From assembly GCF_018881595.1 (NCBI RefSeq), contig NZ_JACVQA010000008.1, positions 62,001 to 126,000 on the forward strand: 64,000 nucleotides of DNA. The letters are read 5' to 3'. Below, piece by piece: positions 29,466-35,899 of the stretch; within the stretch, counting starts at the first letter, position 1, and every line of letters begins with the position of its first letter. The notes below the pieces were generated by a model, which did no database searches, was not told where the DNA came from, and worked only from the letters and a program-made list of their open reading frames with translations. Origin of the DNA: Polynucleobacter sp. UK-Gri1-W3 (GTDB lineage: Bacteria; Pseudomonadota; Gammaproteobacteria; Burkholderiales; Burkholderiaceae). Both the position numbers and the translations under genes were made by a program.

Positions 29466-30155
29466 TCATTCGCTAAAAATCTCAGCGTAAATTTTTCTAT
29501 TTTTTTCATAGCAGCTACAAGCTTCTGCTTGCAGGGCTGTGCGGTTTATTACTTTAATTTCTCCGCGATGATATTCAATTAGACCTCTTCTTCTAAAATC
29601 TGCTGCAGTAGTTGTTATGCCTACACGTCTAACCCCCAACATTAAAGAGATAAATTCATGTGTCATTGAGAAAGTGGGGGATTGCGCTCTATCCTGGCTC
29701 ATCAGAAGCCACTTTGCAAGGCGTTGGTCAATCTGATGAAAGTGTTCGCAGGCTGCAGAAAGGCCTAATTGCTTTATGCGAACCGCAAGATAGCTGTTAA
29801 TGAGCTTACTCAGTTCTGGGCGATTTTTTATCTCAGCTAAAAAATCGCCAATACCTATTTGCCATGCGCTTCCCGCGCCCTGAACAAGAGCGCCAAAGGG
29901 GTTGTTGGCAATTCCCAGGACTGACTCAGCACCTAGAACGCCTTCTCTGCCTACCATGCCAACCTCAATAGCAGGGTGCTCATCCAAGCTTTGGGTTACA
30001 GAGATAAAACCATCCACTGGAAAATAGATGTAATCAAAAGGACTATCTGCCGTACAAATAACTTGGGAGAGGGTTAATTCTATAAGCTGTGCTTTGGCTT
30101 GTAGTGATTCCTGAGTCTTTTTAGGTAGTAAGTCAATTAGATGATTCTTATTCAT
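29466..30155 (-). CDS. Crp/Fnr-family transcription regulator (copy A)
   Basis: A 229-residue protein: N-terminal cyclic-nucleotide-type beta-roll (about 10-130, VCTADSPFDYIYFPVDGFIS, VGMVGREGVLGAESVLG) and a C-terminal winged helix (about 150-220) with MTHEFISLMLGVRRVGITTT as the helix-turn-helix and EACSCYE near the end. It lacks the Fe-S cysteine set of Fnr, and the cAMP pocket is not evident, so the signal is unknown. It is paralogous to the next upstream gene and in the same direction. Confidence 0.85.
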   Translation of the reverse strand: MNKNHLIDLLPKKTQESLQAKAQLIELTLSQVICTADSPFDYIYFPVDGFISVTQSLDEHPAIEVGMVGREGVLGAESVLGIANNPFGALVQGAGSAWQIGIGDFLAEIKNRPELSKLINSYLAVRIKQLGLSAACEHFHQIDQRLAKWLLMSQDRAQSPTFSMTHEFISLMLGVRRVGITTTAADFRRRGLIEYHRGEIKVINRTALQAEACSCYEKNRKIYAEIFSE

Positions 30156-30279
30156 TTGTGATTACCTTAGGGTTAAATATGAAACCCTTGTTCGGGCAGT
30201 AGGGTTTGAATGACGTAGGTGAAAGTTATCCCGTCATAATTCTCGCCCTACAAATCTCTAGCGTTAGTCTGCTAGCGAA

Positions 30280-30999
30280 CTAAGTCGCAATTTTATTTGG
30301 TAGAAGGCGATCATATTCAGTTTTAACTACTTGATAGCACTCACAGGTGCGATGTTCAAGCCCAGGTCGATCTAGAACCGTGATGTGGCCACGCGAATAT
30401 TTAATAAGTCCTGCCTTTTGAACTTTTAGTGCAGCTTCTGTTACGCCTTCTCTACGAACGCCCAACATATTGGCAATTAACTCCTGAGTCATTACTAGTT
30501 CATTGCTTGGTAAACGATCTAGGCTAAGCAGTAGCCAGCGACAAAATTGTTGATCTAGGGTGTGGTGACGATTGCAAACAGCGGTTTGAGCCATCTGTGT
30601 AATGAGTGCTTGGGTATAGCGCAATAACAAATGCATGACAGGGCCGCCCTTGTTGAATTCTTCCAATAGCAGGCTAGAGCGGATCTTGTAACCCAGCCCG
30701 GCACTTTGAACAACGGCTCTGCTAGAGGTCGACTCTCCACCCATAAAGATGGAAATGCCAACTACTCCTTCATTGCCAACAATAGCAATTTCTGCTGAAG
30801 AACCATTTTCTAGGGCGTATAGCAATGAAACAATGGCGGTCGAGGGAAAGTAAACATGGCTCATTTTTGTGCCGGGCTCGTATAAAACTTTTCCGAGTGG
30901 TAGCTCAATAGGTTCAATGTTGGGCAATAACCTTTCCCATTCAACAATAGGAATGTATTGAAATAGATGGTTTTGCGCTTTTAGATACTTTAATTCCAT
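30280..30999 (-). CDS. Crp/Fnr-family transcription regulator (copy B)
   Basis: A 239-residue paralogue of copy A: beta-roll (VLYEPGTKMSHVYFPSTAIV, IAIVGNEGVVGISIFMGG) and helix-turn-helix MTQELIANMLGVRREGVTEA followed by the wing KAGLIKYSRGHITVLDRPGLE. It is separated from copy A by about 120 bases. A copy of the 16-bp motif stands 68 bases upstream of its start, which suggests autoregulation or cross-regulation. Confidence 0.87.
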   Translation of the reverse strand: MELKYLKAQNHLFQYIPIVEWERLLPNIEPIELPLGKVLYEPGTKMSHVYFPSTAIVSLLYALENGSSAEIAIVGNEGVVGISIFMGGESTSSRAVVQSAGLGYKIRSSLLLEEFNKGGPVMHLLLRYTQALITQMAQTAVCNRHHTLDQQFCRWLLLSLDRLPSNELVMTQELIANMLGVRREGVTEAALKVQKAGLIKYSRGHITVLDRPGLEHRTCECYQVVKTEYDRLLPNKIAT

Positions 31000-31066
31000 A
31001 CAAATACCTTGATATTGGTTGTCGGCTGAAGACTTATTAAGTCTATTTGTCGGAATGAGTTAGGTA

Positions 31067-31082
31067 TGTGCGATACCGCACA
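31067..31082. promoter_or_regulatory. Putative operator (motif copy 3), upstream of Crp/Fnr copy B
   Basis: TGTGCGATACCGCACA: perfect half-sites TGTGCG and CGCACA around ATAC. It is the most symmetric copy and is upstream of the regulator gene that ends at 30280. Confidence 0.55.
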
Positions 31083-31101
31083 TAAGACAAGCTTACACGA
31101 T

Positions 31102-31128
31102 AAAAAACCCACCAAAGATTAGTGGGTT
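31102..31128 (-). terminator. Minus-strand terminator
   Basis: Read on the minus strand, AACCCAC and GTGGGTT form a stem followed by a run of T. It would end transcription of the broken gene at 31195-31447. Confidence 0.7.
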
Positions 31129-31194
31129 GGCATCCTGATGTAAAGCAGTCCTAGCCTAAGCTAGGCAGCTAAAACAGTTATTCGCCGCAATACA

Positions 31195-31447
31195 TTATTT
31201 CATTGCTGAAGCTGTATTGGCAGCATTAGCAGTATTTTTACAAGCAATTTCGCTATATTCATTTGCTTGTACGGTATGACCTTGAGCTACGGCTGCATGA
31301 TAGCCAGCTTGTTTTGTATCTCCAGATGCGCAATGTTTAGCAGCTTCTTTGTGTGCCATTGACGCAGCGTCACAATGTTCGGCAGCTTTTACATGAGTGT
31401 TTTGGAGTTACTGGGTTTGAAGTATTTGATTTTGGGTCGAGTGTCAT
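31195..31447 (-). pseudogene. Frameshifted His/Ala/Lys-rich small protein
   Basis: The minus-strand ATG at 31447 has GGAGAT upstream and opens 25 codons (MTLDPKSNTSNPVTPK...) that stop early. In the +1 frame from about 31398 a clear coding stretch runs to the TAA at 31195: HVKAAEHCDAASMAHKEAAK, then GDTKQAGYHAAVAQGHTVQA. This pattern resembles short His/Ala-rich proteins common in betaproteobacteria. One extra base near 31400 would explain both frames. Confidence 0.55.
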
Positions 31448-31539
31448 ATAAATCTCCTGATGAATTTAAATAGAGAATTCTCTATACAGATGAGCTAAAA
31501 AACTCATCACTCAATATAAAGTGCATACTCAAATGATTG

Positions 31540-31555
31540 AGTCTGATAACGCACA
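31540..31555. promoter_or_regulatory. Putative operator (motif copy 4)
   Basis: AGTCTGATAACGCACA differs from the consensus at the first base. It is 125 bases upstream of the BON gene at 31680. Confidence 0.4.
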
Positions 31556-31574
31556 TATAAAAAATATTTTCTTA

Positions 31575-31590
31575 TGTCTGATATCGAACA
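31575..31590. promoter_or_regulatory. Putative operator (motif copy 5)
   Basis: TGTCTGATATCGAACA is a near-perfect inverted repeat around GATATC, 90 bases upstream of the BON gene at 31680 and 20 bases from copy 4. Confidence 0.5.
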
Positions 31591-31679
31591 ATCAATTACT
31601 TAAATGAAGAATAGGGTAAATGTGTACCTAAGGAATTGTCGACGCCTCAATTGTTCGACCATCTTCATGAAAGTCAAAA

Positions 31680-32015
31680 ATGAATCTATCAAAAAAAATC
31701 GTAGCACTACTCATGTCCGGCCTACTGATTTCATTGGGCGCTTGTGCTGCATCTGATACCAAGGAAAGTACTGGGCAGTATGTAGACAACAGCGTTCTCA
31801 CTGCTAAGGTAAAAGCCGCCATCTTTAATGACCCAACTTTAAATTCTTCAGAGATTACTGTGCAAACGTTCAAGGGTGAAGTGCAGCTTAGCGGCTTTGT
31901 GAGCAGTATTGACCAAACCAATAGAGCGGTAGATGTTGCCAAGGGCATCCCAGGCGTTACTTCAGTGAAAAATGATATGCGCGTAAAGGGAAGTAACAAC
32001 CCCTTCTATAAATAA
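31680..32015 (+). CDS. BON-domain lipoprotein, second copy
   Basis: A 111-residue lipoprotein (lipobox LGAC at about residues 19-22) with one BON domain (VLTAKVKAAIFNDPTLNSSE, GEVQLSGFVSSIDQTNRAVD, VTSVKNDMRVK). It is shorter than the BON protein at 27866 because it lacks the charged linker. It is probably envelope-located and stress-induced; two operator-like motifs lie upstream. Confidence 0.85.
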   Translation: MNLSKKIVALLMSGLLISLGACAASDTKESTGQYVDNSVLTAKVKAAIFNDPTLNSSEITVQTFKGEVQLSGFVSSIDQTNRAVDVAKGIPGVTSVKNDMRVKGSNNPFYK

Positions 32016-32112
32016 GAAATTTTTTGAGCCAATTCTCGCATTGTTGTTGCTTCAGTGATTTAAGTCTGATGCACCAGTAGTTCCATAGTTTAACGACACA
32101 AAGGAGTTTTCA

Positions 32113-32289
32113 ATGAATAAAGATCAAGTTAAAGGCCGCGTAGAAGAAGTTAAAGGCAAAGTAAAAGAAGTTGCTGGCAATATTGTTGGCAATAAATCTC
32201 TCGAGGGTGAAGGTCTTGTTCAAAAGACGGTAGGGAAGATCCAGGCTGGAGTAGGTGATGCCAAGGCTGAGCTGAAGAGCAAGCTTTAA
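32113..32289 (+). CDS. CsbD-family stress protein, short
   Basis: A 58-residue protein beginning MNKDQVKGRVEEVKGKVKEV and continuing AGNIVGNKSLEGEGLVQKTVGK: a typical short CsbD protein, highly charged and helical. AAGGAG stands seven bases before the ATG. It is a second CsbD in the same 5-kb cluster. Confidence 0.9.
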   Translation: MNKDQVKGRVEEVKGKVKEVAGNIVGNKSLEGEGLVQKTVGKIQAGVGDAKAELKSKL

Positions 32290-32310
32290 AGCATTGGTTT
32301 TATTGAAATT

Positions 32311-32346
32311 AACCTCAGATCAGCATCAACTGATCTGAGGTTTTAA
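32311..32346 (+). terminator. Terminator of the short csbD gene
   Basis: A perfect 13-bp stem (AACCTCAGATCAG with its complement at 32330-32342) and a six-base loop are followed by a short T run. Confidence 0.8.
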
Positions 32347-32359
32347 ATAAAGGAATCGT

Positions 32360-32749
32360 ATGGATTATCTTCAAAAACTAGGCGCTGCATTTTTAGCCAG
32401 CCTATCTTTGGTTGCGTGTGTATCGATGTCTAACGGGCAAAGTATTGTTAAAACTACTGATGGCTACTTAGTTGGCACCAATAATATGACTCTTTATACC
32501 TTTGATGGTGATGTGGCTAAGTCAGGTAAGTCAGTGTGTAATGGAGACTGCGCTATCAATTGGCCACCTCTATTGGTGGATGTTAATGCCACTTCTTATG
32601 GGGACTATTCAATCATTACTTGTGACGATGGTAAGAAGCAATTTGCCTACAAAGGTAAACCTTTGTACTCCTTCTTCATGGATAAGAAGCCGGGTGATCG
32701 TACAGGGGATAACTACTCCAACGGTGCATGGCATGTTATCAGAATGTAA
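32360..32749 (+). CDS. Secreted-repeat lipoprotein (COG4315 type)
   Basis: A 129-residue lipoprotein (lipobox LVAC) with two copies of the short repeat of the Lipoprotein_15 family: NMTLYTFDGDVAKSGKSVCN-GDCAINWPPLL and KKQFAYKGKPLYSFFMDKKPGDRTGDN. These proteins are periplasmic or surface-exposed and of unknown function. It starts 14 bases after the preceding terminator stem. Confidence 0.82.
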   Translation: MDYLQKLGAAFLASLSLVACVSMSNGQSIVKTTDGYLVGTNNMTLYTFDGDVAKSGKSVCNGDCAINWPPLLVDVNATSYGDYSIITCDDGKKQFAYKGKPLYSFFMDKKPGDRTGDNYSNGAWHVIRM

Positions 32750-32770
32750 TTAACAAAAAAATATGAAAGA

Positions 32771-32790
32771 CCCGCTACGGCGGGTTTTTT
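32771..32790 (+). terminator. Terminator of the lipoprotein gene
   Basis: The stem CCCGC/GCGGG with loop TACG is followed by six T. Confidence 0.85.
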
Positions 32791-32933
32791 GTTATTCAGC
32801 TCTATATAAAAACAAGGTCAACCAATAGCGCCCTAAGCATTCTGTGAGTCAAGACAATATTTGGCGGATTCGAGGCAAAACCATCTAAAATCATTCTCTA
32901 TTATTAGTTGCATAAAAAGATAGCTCAAAATCC

Positions 32934-34016
32934 TTGAATAGCATCCCAAAAAAACGTTTAGCAGTGGCGCCCATGATGGAGTGGACGGATCGTCATTGCC
33001 GTTCTTTTCATCGCACGCTTACTAAAGAAGCCGTTCTTTATACGGAGATGGTGACTTCTGGTGCCTTGATGCATGGGGACGTCCCGCGTCATCTAGATTA
33101 TTCGCAAGATCAACATCCAGTCGTTTTGCAGTTGGGCGGATCTGAGCCTTCCGATTTAGCAAAGTCTGCCGAGCTAGCGCAGCAGTGGGGCTACAATGAA
33201 ATTGATCTTAATTGCGGTTGTCCGTCAGAGCGCGTGCAGCGTGGCGCCTTCGGCGCTTGTTTAATGGCTGAGCCTAATTTAGTGGCTGAGTGTGTCCGCT
33301 CAATGAAAAGCGCAGTAGATATTCCAATCTCCGTAAAGCATCGTCTAGGCTTGGATTCGATGGATGCAGCGAACTCGGAGACTGACTACCAATTTGCGCT
33401 GAACTTTATTCTTGCTGTTGCTGATGCCGGTGCAAGTCAAGTAACAATTCATGCTCGTAATGCTGTGCTCAAAGGTTTATCTCCCAAAGAGAATCGTAGT
33501 AAACCACCATTGCGTTATGAAGTAGCTGCAAAACTTAGGCTGGATGCACAAAAGCAATTTCCAAATCTCAAAGTGTTACTCAACGGTGGCTTAGAAACGA
33601 ATGAGCAAATTGCCGGTCACTGGAATGACTTTGATGGTTTCATGGTGGGAAGAGCTGCATATCATTTTCCGGCGCTGCTTTTAGGTTGGGATGACATGAT
33701 CAACACGGATGGCGATGCTGCTGGTTATCTTTTCAGTGAAACCGAGTGGCACCGCATTCAAATTGCATTGGTGAAACAAGTACAAGCTTGGTTTGATGAG
33801 TGCCAAGCAAAAGGCAAACCTTTTTATATAGGCGTCTTTACAAGACACATCCTGGGTCTAGCTCATGGCAGGGCAGGATCGCGTTATTGGCGTCAGCGCC
33901 TATCTGATCACCATGCTTTAGCCAAAGTTCAAAGCAAAGCCGCCATTGTGGATTTCTTTATCGATGCGAGCCTTTGCCTAGGAGATTGGGCGGCTTTTGA
34001 GTTCGAAACTGCCTAA
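32934..34016 (+). CDS. dusA: tRNA-dihydrouridine(20/20a) synthase DusA
   Basis: A 360-residue FMN flavoenzyme that reduces uridine 20/20a in the tRNA D loop. It has VAPMMEWTDRHCRSFHRTL, ELNCGCPSERVQRGAFGACL with the catalytic Cys (read here as DLNCGCPSERV), VSVKHRLG-like SVKHRLGLD and the FMN-phosphate site LNGGLETN. The start is TTG at 32934: a stop lies seven codons upstream and the next ATG (MMEWTD) would cut the first beta-strand. It ends 66 bases before the tRNA-His gene. Confidence 0.93.
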   Translation: MNSIPKKRLAVAPMMEWTDRHCRSFHRTLTKEAVLYTEMVTSGALMHGDVPRHLDYSQDQHPVVLQLGGSEPSDLAKSAELAQQWGYNEIDLNCGCPSERVQRGAFGACLMAEPNLVAECVRSMKSAVDIPISVKHRLGLDSMDAANSETDYQFALNFILAVADAGASQVTIHARNAVLKGLSPKENRSKPPLRYEVAAKLRLDAQKQFPNLKVLLNGGLETNEQIAGHWNDFDGFMVGRAAYHFPALLLGWDDMINTDGDAAGYLFSETEWHRIQIALVKQVQAWFDECQAKGKPFYIGVFTRHILGLAHGRAGSRYWRQRLSDHHALAKVQSKAAIVDFFIDASLCLGDWAAFEFETA

Positions 34017-34039
34017 AGACAGGCTTTAAAGGGCAGTTT

Positions 34040-34069
34040 TTGACAGAATTTTGAGCAAAAAGCTATAAT
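34040..34069 (+). promoter_or_regulatory. Strong tRNA-His promoter
   Basis: A perfect TTGACA (34040-34045) and perfect TATAAT (34064-34069) are 18 bases apart, 14 bases before the tRNA. Confidence 0.85.
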
Positions 34070-34082
34070 CTAATTCTTCAGT

Positions 34083-34159
34083 GGCGGACGTAGCTCAGTT
34101 GGTAGAGTCCCAGATTGTGATTCTGGTTGTCGCGGGTTCGAGCCCCGTCGTTCGCCCCA
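34083..34159 (+). tRNA. tRNA-His (anticodon GTG)
   Basis: A full cloverleaf: acceptor GCGGACG pairs with CGTTCGC, the D arm is GCTCAGTTGGTAGAGT, the anticodon stem-loop is CCAGATTGTGATTCTGG with GTG, and the T arm is GCGGGTTCGAGCCCCGT. The extra G at 34083 (G-1) pairs with the discriminator C73, the identity feature of tRNA-His. CCA is encoded. Its 3' part is repeated at 35215-35263. Confidence 0.97.
34111..34159 (+). repeat. Left copy of 49-bp direct repeat (attachment-site-like)
   Basis: The 49 bases from the anticodon stem to the CCA end of tRNA-His recur identically at 35215-35263. This is the pattern left by site-specific integration into a tRNA 3' end. Confidence 0.85.
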
Positions 34160-34205
34160 TATTCTATATAGCTCTTAAGGTTTTTAGAAGCCTTAAAGGG
34201 GCCCC

Positions 34206-34231
34206 AAAAAAGTAACCACATGGTTACTTTT
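34206..34231 (+). terminator. Terminator downstream of tRNA-His
   Basis: The stem GTAACC/GGTTAC (34212-34227) with loop ACAT is flanked by an A run and a T run. Confidence 0.7.
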
Positions 34232-34440
34232 CTCATTTAAGTCCAGATAAGCCCCATTTCAAGCGCTCGGTATCATATTTGCCTGCGCGACAACCAGATA
34301 GCGATACTTATGTTTCGCATCTAATCAGGTTGATGCAAGTCGGAATATCAAAAGACTGGTTGGCGGCAATCGGCCTCAAGTTACCAAATTCAGTAATACC
34401 CTACTTATGCAGAGTATTTGCTTTTGCTTTTTGTGGATAA
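34232..34440 (+). other. Possible degraded ORF in the island
   Basis: No valid gene is seen, but one plus-strand frame stays open to the TAA at 34438 (segments SHLSPDKPHFKRSVSYLPAR and LIRLMQVGISKDWLAAIGLK) without a convincing start. The short YFSHLSPD string is reminiscent of tyrosine-recombinase C-termini, but this is too little for a call. Confidence 0.2.
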
Positions 34441-34470
34441 GATTATTTTATTGTGAATTATTCAACCCAG

Positions 34471-34505
34471 TTGCTTGCCCTCATATATTTATGTACAATG
34501 TACAT
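34471..34505 (+). promoter_or_regulatory. brnT promoter with overlapping operator
   Basis: TTGCTT (34471-34476) and TACAAT (34494-34499) are 17 bases apart. A perfect palindrome ATGTACA-A-TGTACAT (34491-34505) covers the -10 box. The predicted start of transcription falls at about the brnT ATG (34506), so the message may be leaderless. BrnA-type antitoxins repress their own operon. Confidence 0.6.
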
Positions 34506-34784
34506 ATGACTTCATTGAGATTTGAATGGGAGCCCCGAAAAGCTTCGGTTAACCTGAAAAAGCACGGCGTTTCGTTTGAAGAAGCGAAATCTGTGTTTTC
34601 TGATGAGGGTGCCAAATTAATTTCCGATCCCGATCATTCGGAAGATGAAGACAGATTTATTTTGCTAGGCGTAAGCCACGCACTTCGGACAATTTTGGTT
34701 TGCCATTGCTATCGAAGTGAAGGTAATGTCATACGTATTATTTCGGCTCGTAAGGCGACGCCTAAAGAGTCAAAAGCTTATTAA
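34506..34784 (+). CDS. brnT: BrnT-family ribonuclease toxin
   Basis: A 92-residue BrnT toxin, a RelE-fold ribonuclease. It shows FEWEPRKASVNLKKHGVSFE, then DPDHSEDEDRFILLGVSHA and the C-terminal VIRIISARKATPKESKAY with conserved Arg and Lys. I chose ATG 34506; the ATG at 34491 lies in the operator palindrome. The antitoxin gene follows 11 bases later. Confidence 0.9.
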   Translation: MTSLRFEWEPRKASVNLKKHGVSFEEAKSVFSDEGAKLISDPDHSEDEDRFILLGVSHALRTILVCHCYRSEGNVIRIISARKATPKESKAY

Positions 34785-34795
34785 AGGTGATGAAC

Positions 34796-35005
34796 ATGCG
34801 TAAAGAATATGATTTCTCAAAAGCTCGTAAAAATCCATATGCTTCTATGCTCAAGAAGCCTATTACGATTCGTTTAGACGAAGATTCTGTTAGCTACTTT
34901 AAGTCCGTGTCTGAAGAAGTAGGCATTCCTTATCAAAGCCTCATTAATCTCTATTTGCGTGATTGTGCGGCATCTCATAAGAAGTTAAACCTTAGCTGGA
35001 AGTAG
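34796..35005 (+). CDS. brnA: BrnA-family antitoxin
   Basis: A 69-residue ribbon-helix-helix antitoxin: MRKEYDFSKARKNPYASMLK is the toxin-binding and linker part, and KPITIRLDEDSVSYFKSVSE is the DNA-binding ribbon and first helix. The ATG at 34796 has AAAGG at good spacing; GTG 34787 or ATG 34790 are alternatives. It partners BrnT and should bind the palindrome before brnT. Confidence 0.9.
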   Translation: MRKEYDFSKARKNPYASMLKKPITIRLDEDSVSYFKSVSEEVGIPYQSLINLYLRDCAASHKKLNLSWK

Positions 35006-35109
35006 TTTGGAGGTGGGGTTAAATATCCTGAGCCCTGGTCTATGGCAGTTTTGATCGCTGTTGAAATCTTAAAATAGACTTCTACCTCTTACTCAAGAGA
35101 ATTTACCTT

Positions 35110-35177
35110 TTCATGGTTACTAGGGTTTGTAACCCTCTGATTTTATTGAGTTGAAAAATTGAAAAAGTAACCATGAA
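35110..35177. repeat. Nested inverted repeat inside the island end
   Basis: TTCATGGTTACT (35110-35121) and AGTAACCATGAA (35166-35177) are perfect 12-bp arms, enclosing a second hairpin AGGGTT/AACCCT (35122-35136). The arm core GTAACCATG resembles the terminator stem at 34212-34227 at the other end of the island. Confidence 0.6.
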
Positions 35178-35214
35178 TCACCTTGTAAGCCATATATCTC
35201 TTGATATAAGCCTT

Positions 35215-35263
35215 CAGATTGTGATTCTGGTTGTCGCGGGTTCGAGCCCCGTCGTTCGCCCCA
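35215..35263 (+). repeat. Right copy of the 49-bp tRNA-His repeat
   Basis: Identical to 34111-34159. The 5' half of a tRNA is missing before it, so it is not a second tRNA gene. Confidence 0.85.
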
Positions 35264-35270
35264 CAGCATT

Positions 35271-35299
35271 AAAAAAAGCTCTCATTGAGGAGCTTTTTT
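35271..35299 (+). terminator. Terminator, probably the original tRNA-His terminator
   Basis: GCTC (35278-35281) and GAGC (35290-35293) pair, with seven A before and six T after. It lies right behind the tRNA repeat. Confidence 0.65.
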
Positions 35300-35327
35300 C
35301 TTTCCGCCACTCATATTTCTTTTACTC

Positions 35328-35809
35328 TTATCTCTTGCTTCTGGCTGATCTAGCCGATTCAGCCGTAAGGTTAGACATTTTTACAGCTTCGGCGGCGGCC
35401 ATAGCTGCGCGCTTAGTGGCCTCAGCAGCTTCAGCTGAGGCCAATATAGAGGACTCCTCGGCTTGATGGGCAACAGCTGCAGCGGCTGCAGCGGCAGCAG
35501 CAGAGGCAGCAGCAGCGGCTTCAATGGCAGCTTCGGCAGAGGCAGCAGCGGCCGCCTCTGCGGCATCCACCACCGCTTCTGATGCGGCTAGCTTGGCTGC
35601 AGTTGCGCAATTCTTGGCTGAGAGGGAGGCTTTTTCAGCAGATATAGCAGCTCTCTTAGCGGCTTCAAGTGCGCTCGAGGTCAAAGCCTTGAGGGTATTT
35701 ATCGCATCAGCGTAGCGAGCATTAACGGTGATATATCCCTGACGTAGGTTGCTCACCTCGGATTCCAGGCCGATCAGCTTTGCATAGATTTTTCAATATC
35801 TTCTTTCAT
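35328..35809 (-). pseudogene. Ala-rich coiled-coil protein, frameshifted near its start
   Basis: The minus strand from GTG 35756 encodes 142 residues that are mostly Ala, Glu, Lys and Ser (a long Ala tract at about 60-95), probably one long helix. Upstream, ATG 35809 with AAGGGA before it reads MKEDIEKSMQS and stops, while the +1 frame continues as KIYAKLIGLESEVSNLRQGY straight into the main ORF. Adding one A to the five-A run at 35789-35793 would restore MKEDIEKIYAKLIGLE. The function is unknown. If GTG 35756 is used, a shorter protein could still be made. Confidence 0.5.
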
Positions 35810-35899
35810 ATTCCCTTGTTAGTAGTTTATGTTTTCATACTCTGCCTATTTATTGGCAATTGCAAGCCTTTTAGGGCGATTTAGGGCCATAATAAAAAC

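Larger units (their letters stand above)
31000..31194. other. Intergenic spacer between Crp/Fnr copy B and a broken small gene
   Basis: No gene is visible. The spacer holds the operator-like motif at 31067, a minus-strand terminator at 31102-31128 and a small perfect hairpin CCTAGC/GCTAGG at 31150-31165. Confidence 0.6.
31448..31679. promoter_or_regulatory. Palindrome-rich control region
   Basis: This divergent spacer has a perfect 16-bp palindrome ATAGAGAATTCTCTAT (31470-31485), a GATGAG/CTCATC hairpin (31489-31508), an ACTCAA/TTGAGT hairpin near 31526-31542 and two operator-like motifs (31540, 31575). It presumably controls the broken gene to the left and the BON gene to the right. Confidence 0.5.
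34160..35263. mobile_element. Small tRNA-His-associated island with a BrnTA module
   Basis: A roughly 1.1-kb segment is bounded by the tRNA-His 3' end and its 49-bp copy. It holds a terminator, a possible degraded ORF, brnT-brnA and an inverted-repeat-rich end. No integrase is intact, so it is a remnant or was moved by an integrase encoded elsewhere. The terminator just outside the right repeat (35271-35299) probably belonged to the original tRNA gene. Confidence 0.7.
35006..35327. other. Right end of the island and ancestral tRNA terminator region
   Basis: There is no gene. It holds a nested inverted repeat (35110-35177), the right 49-bp tRNA repeat (35215-35263) and a terminator (35271-35299). 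Confidence 0.6.

Noticed and set aside
35215-35263. A second tRNA-His gene
   Set aside because: Only the 3' part from the anticodon stem is present. There is no acceptor 5' strand or D arm, so it is a repeat left by integration.
35173-35466. Plus-strand ORF across the tRNA repeat and into the Ala-rich gene
   Set aside because: It covers the tRNA repeat and a terminator; the coding evidence is on the minus strand.
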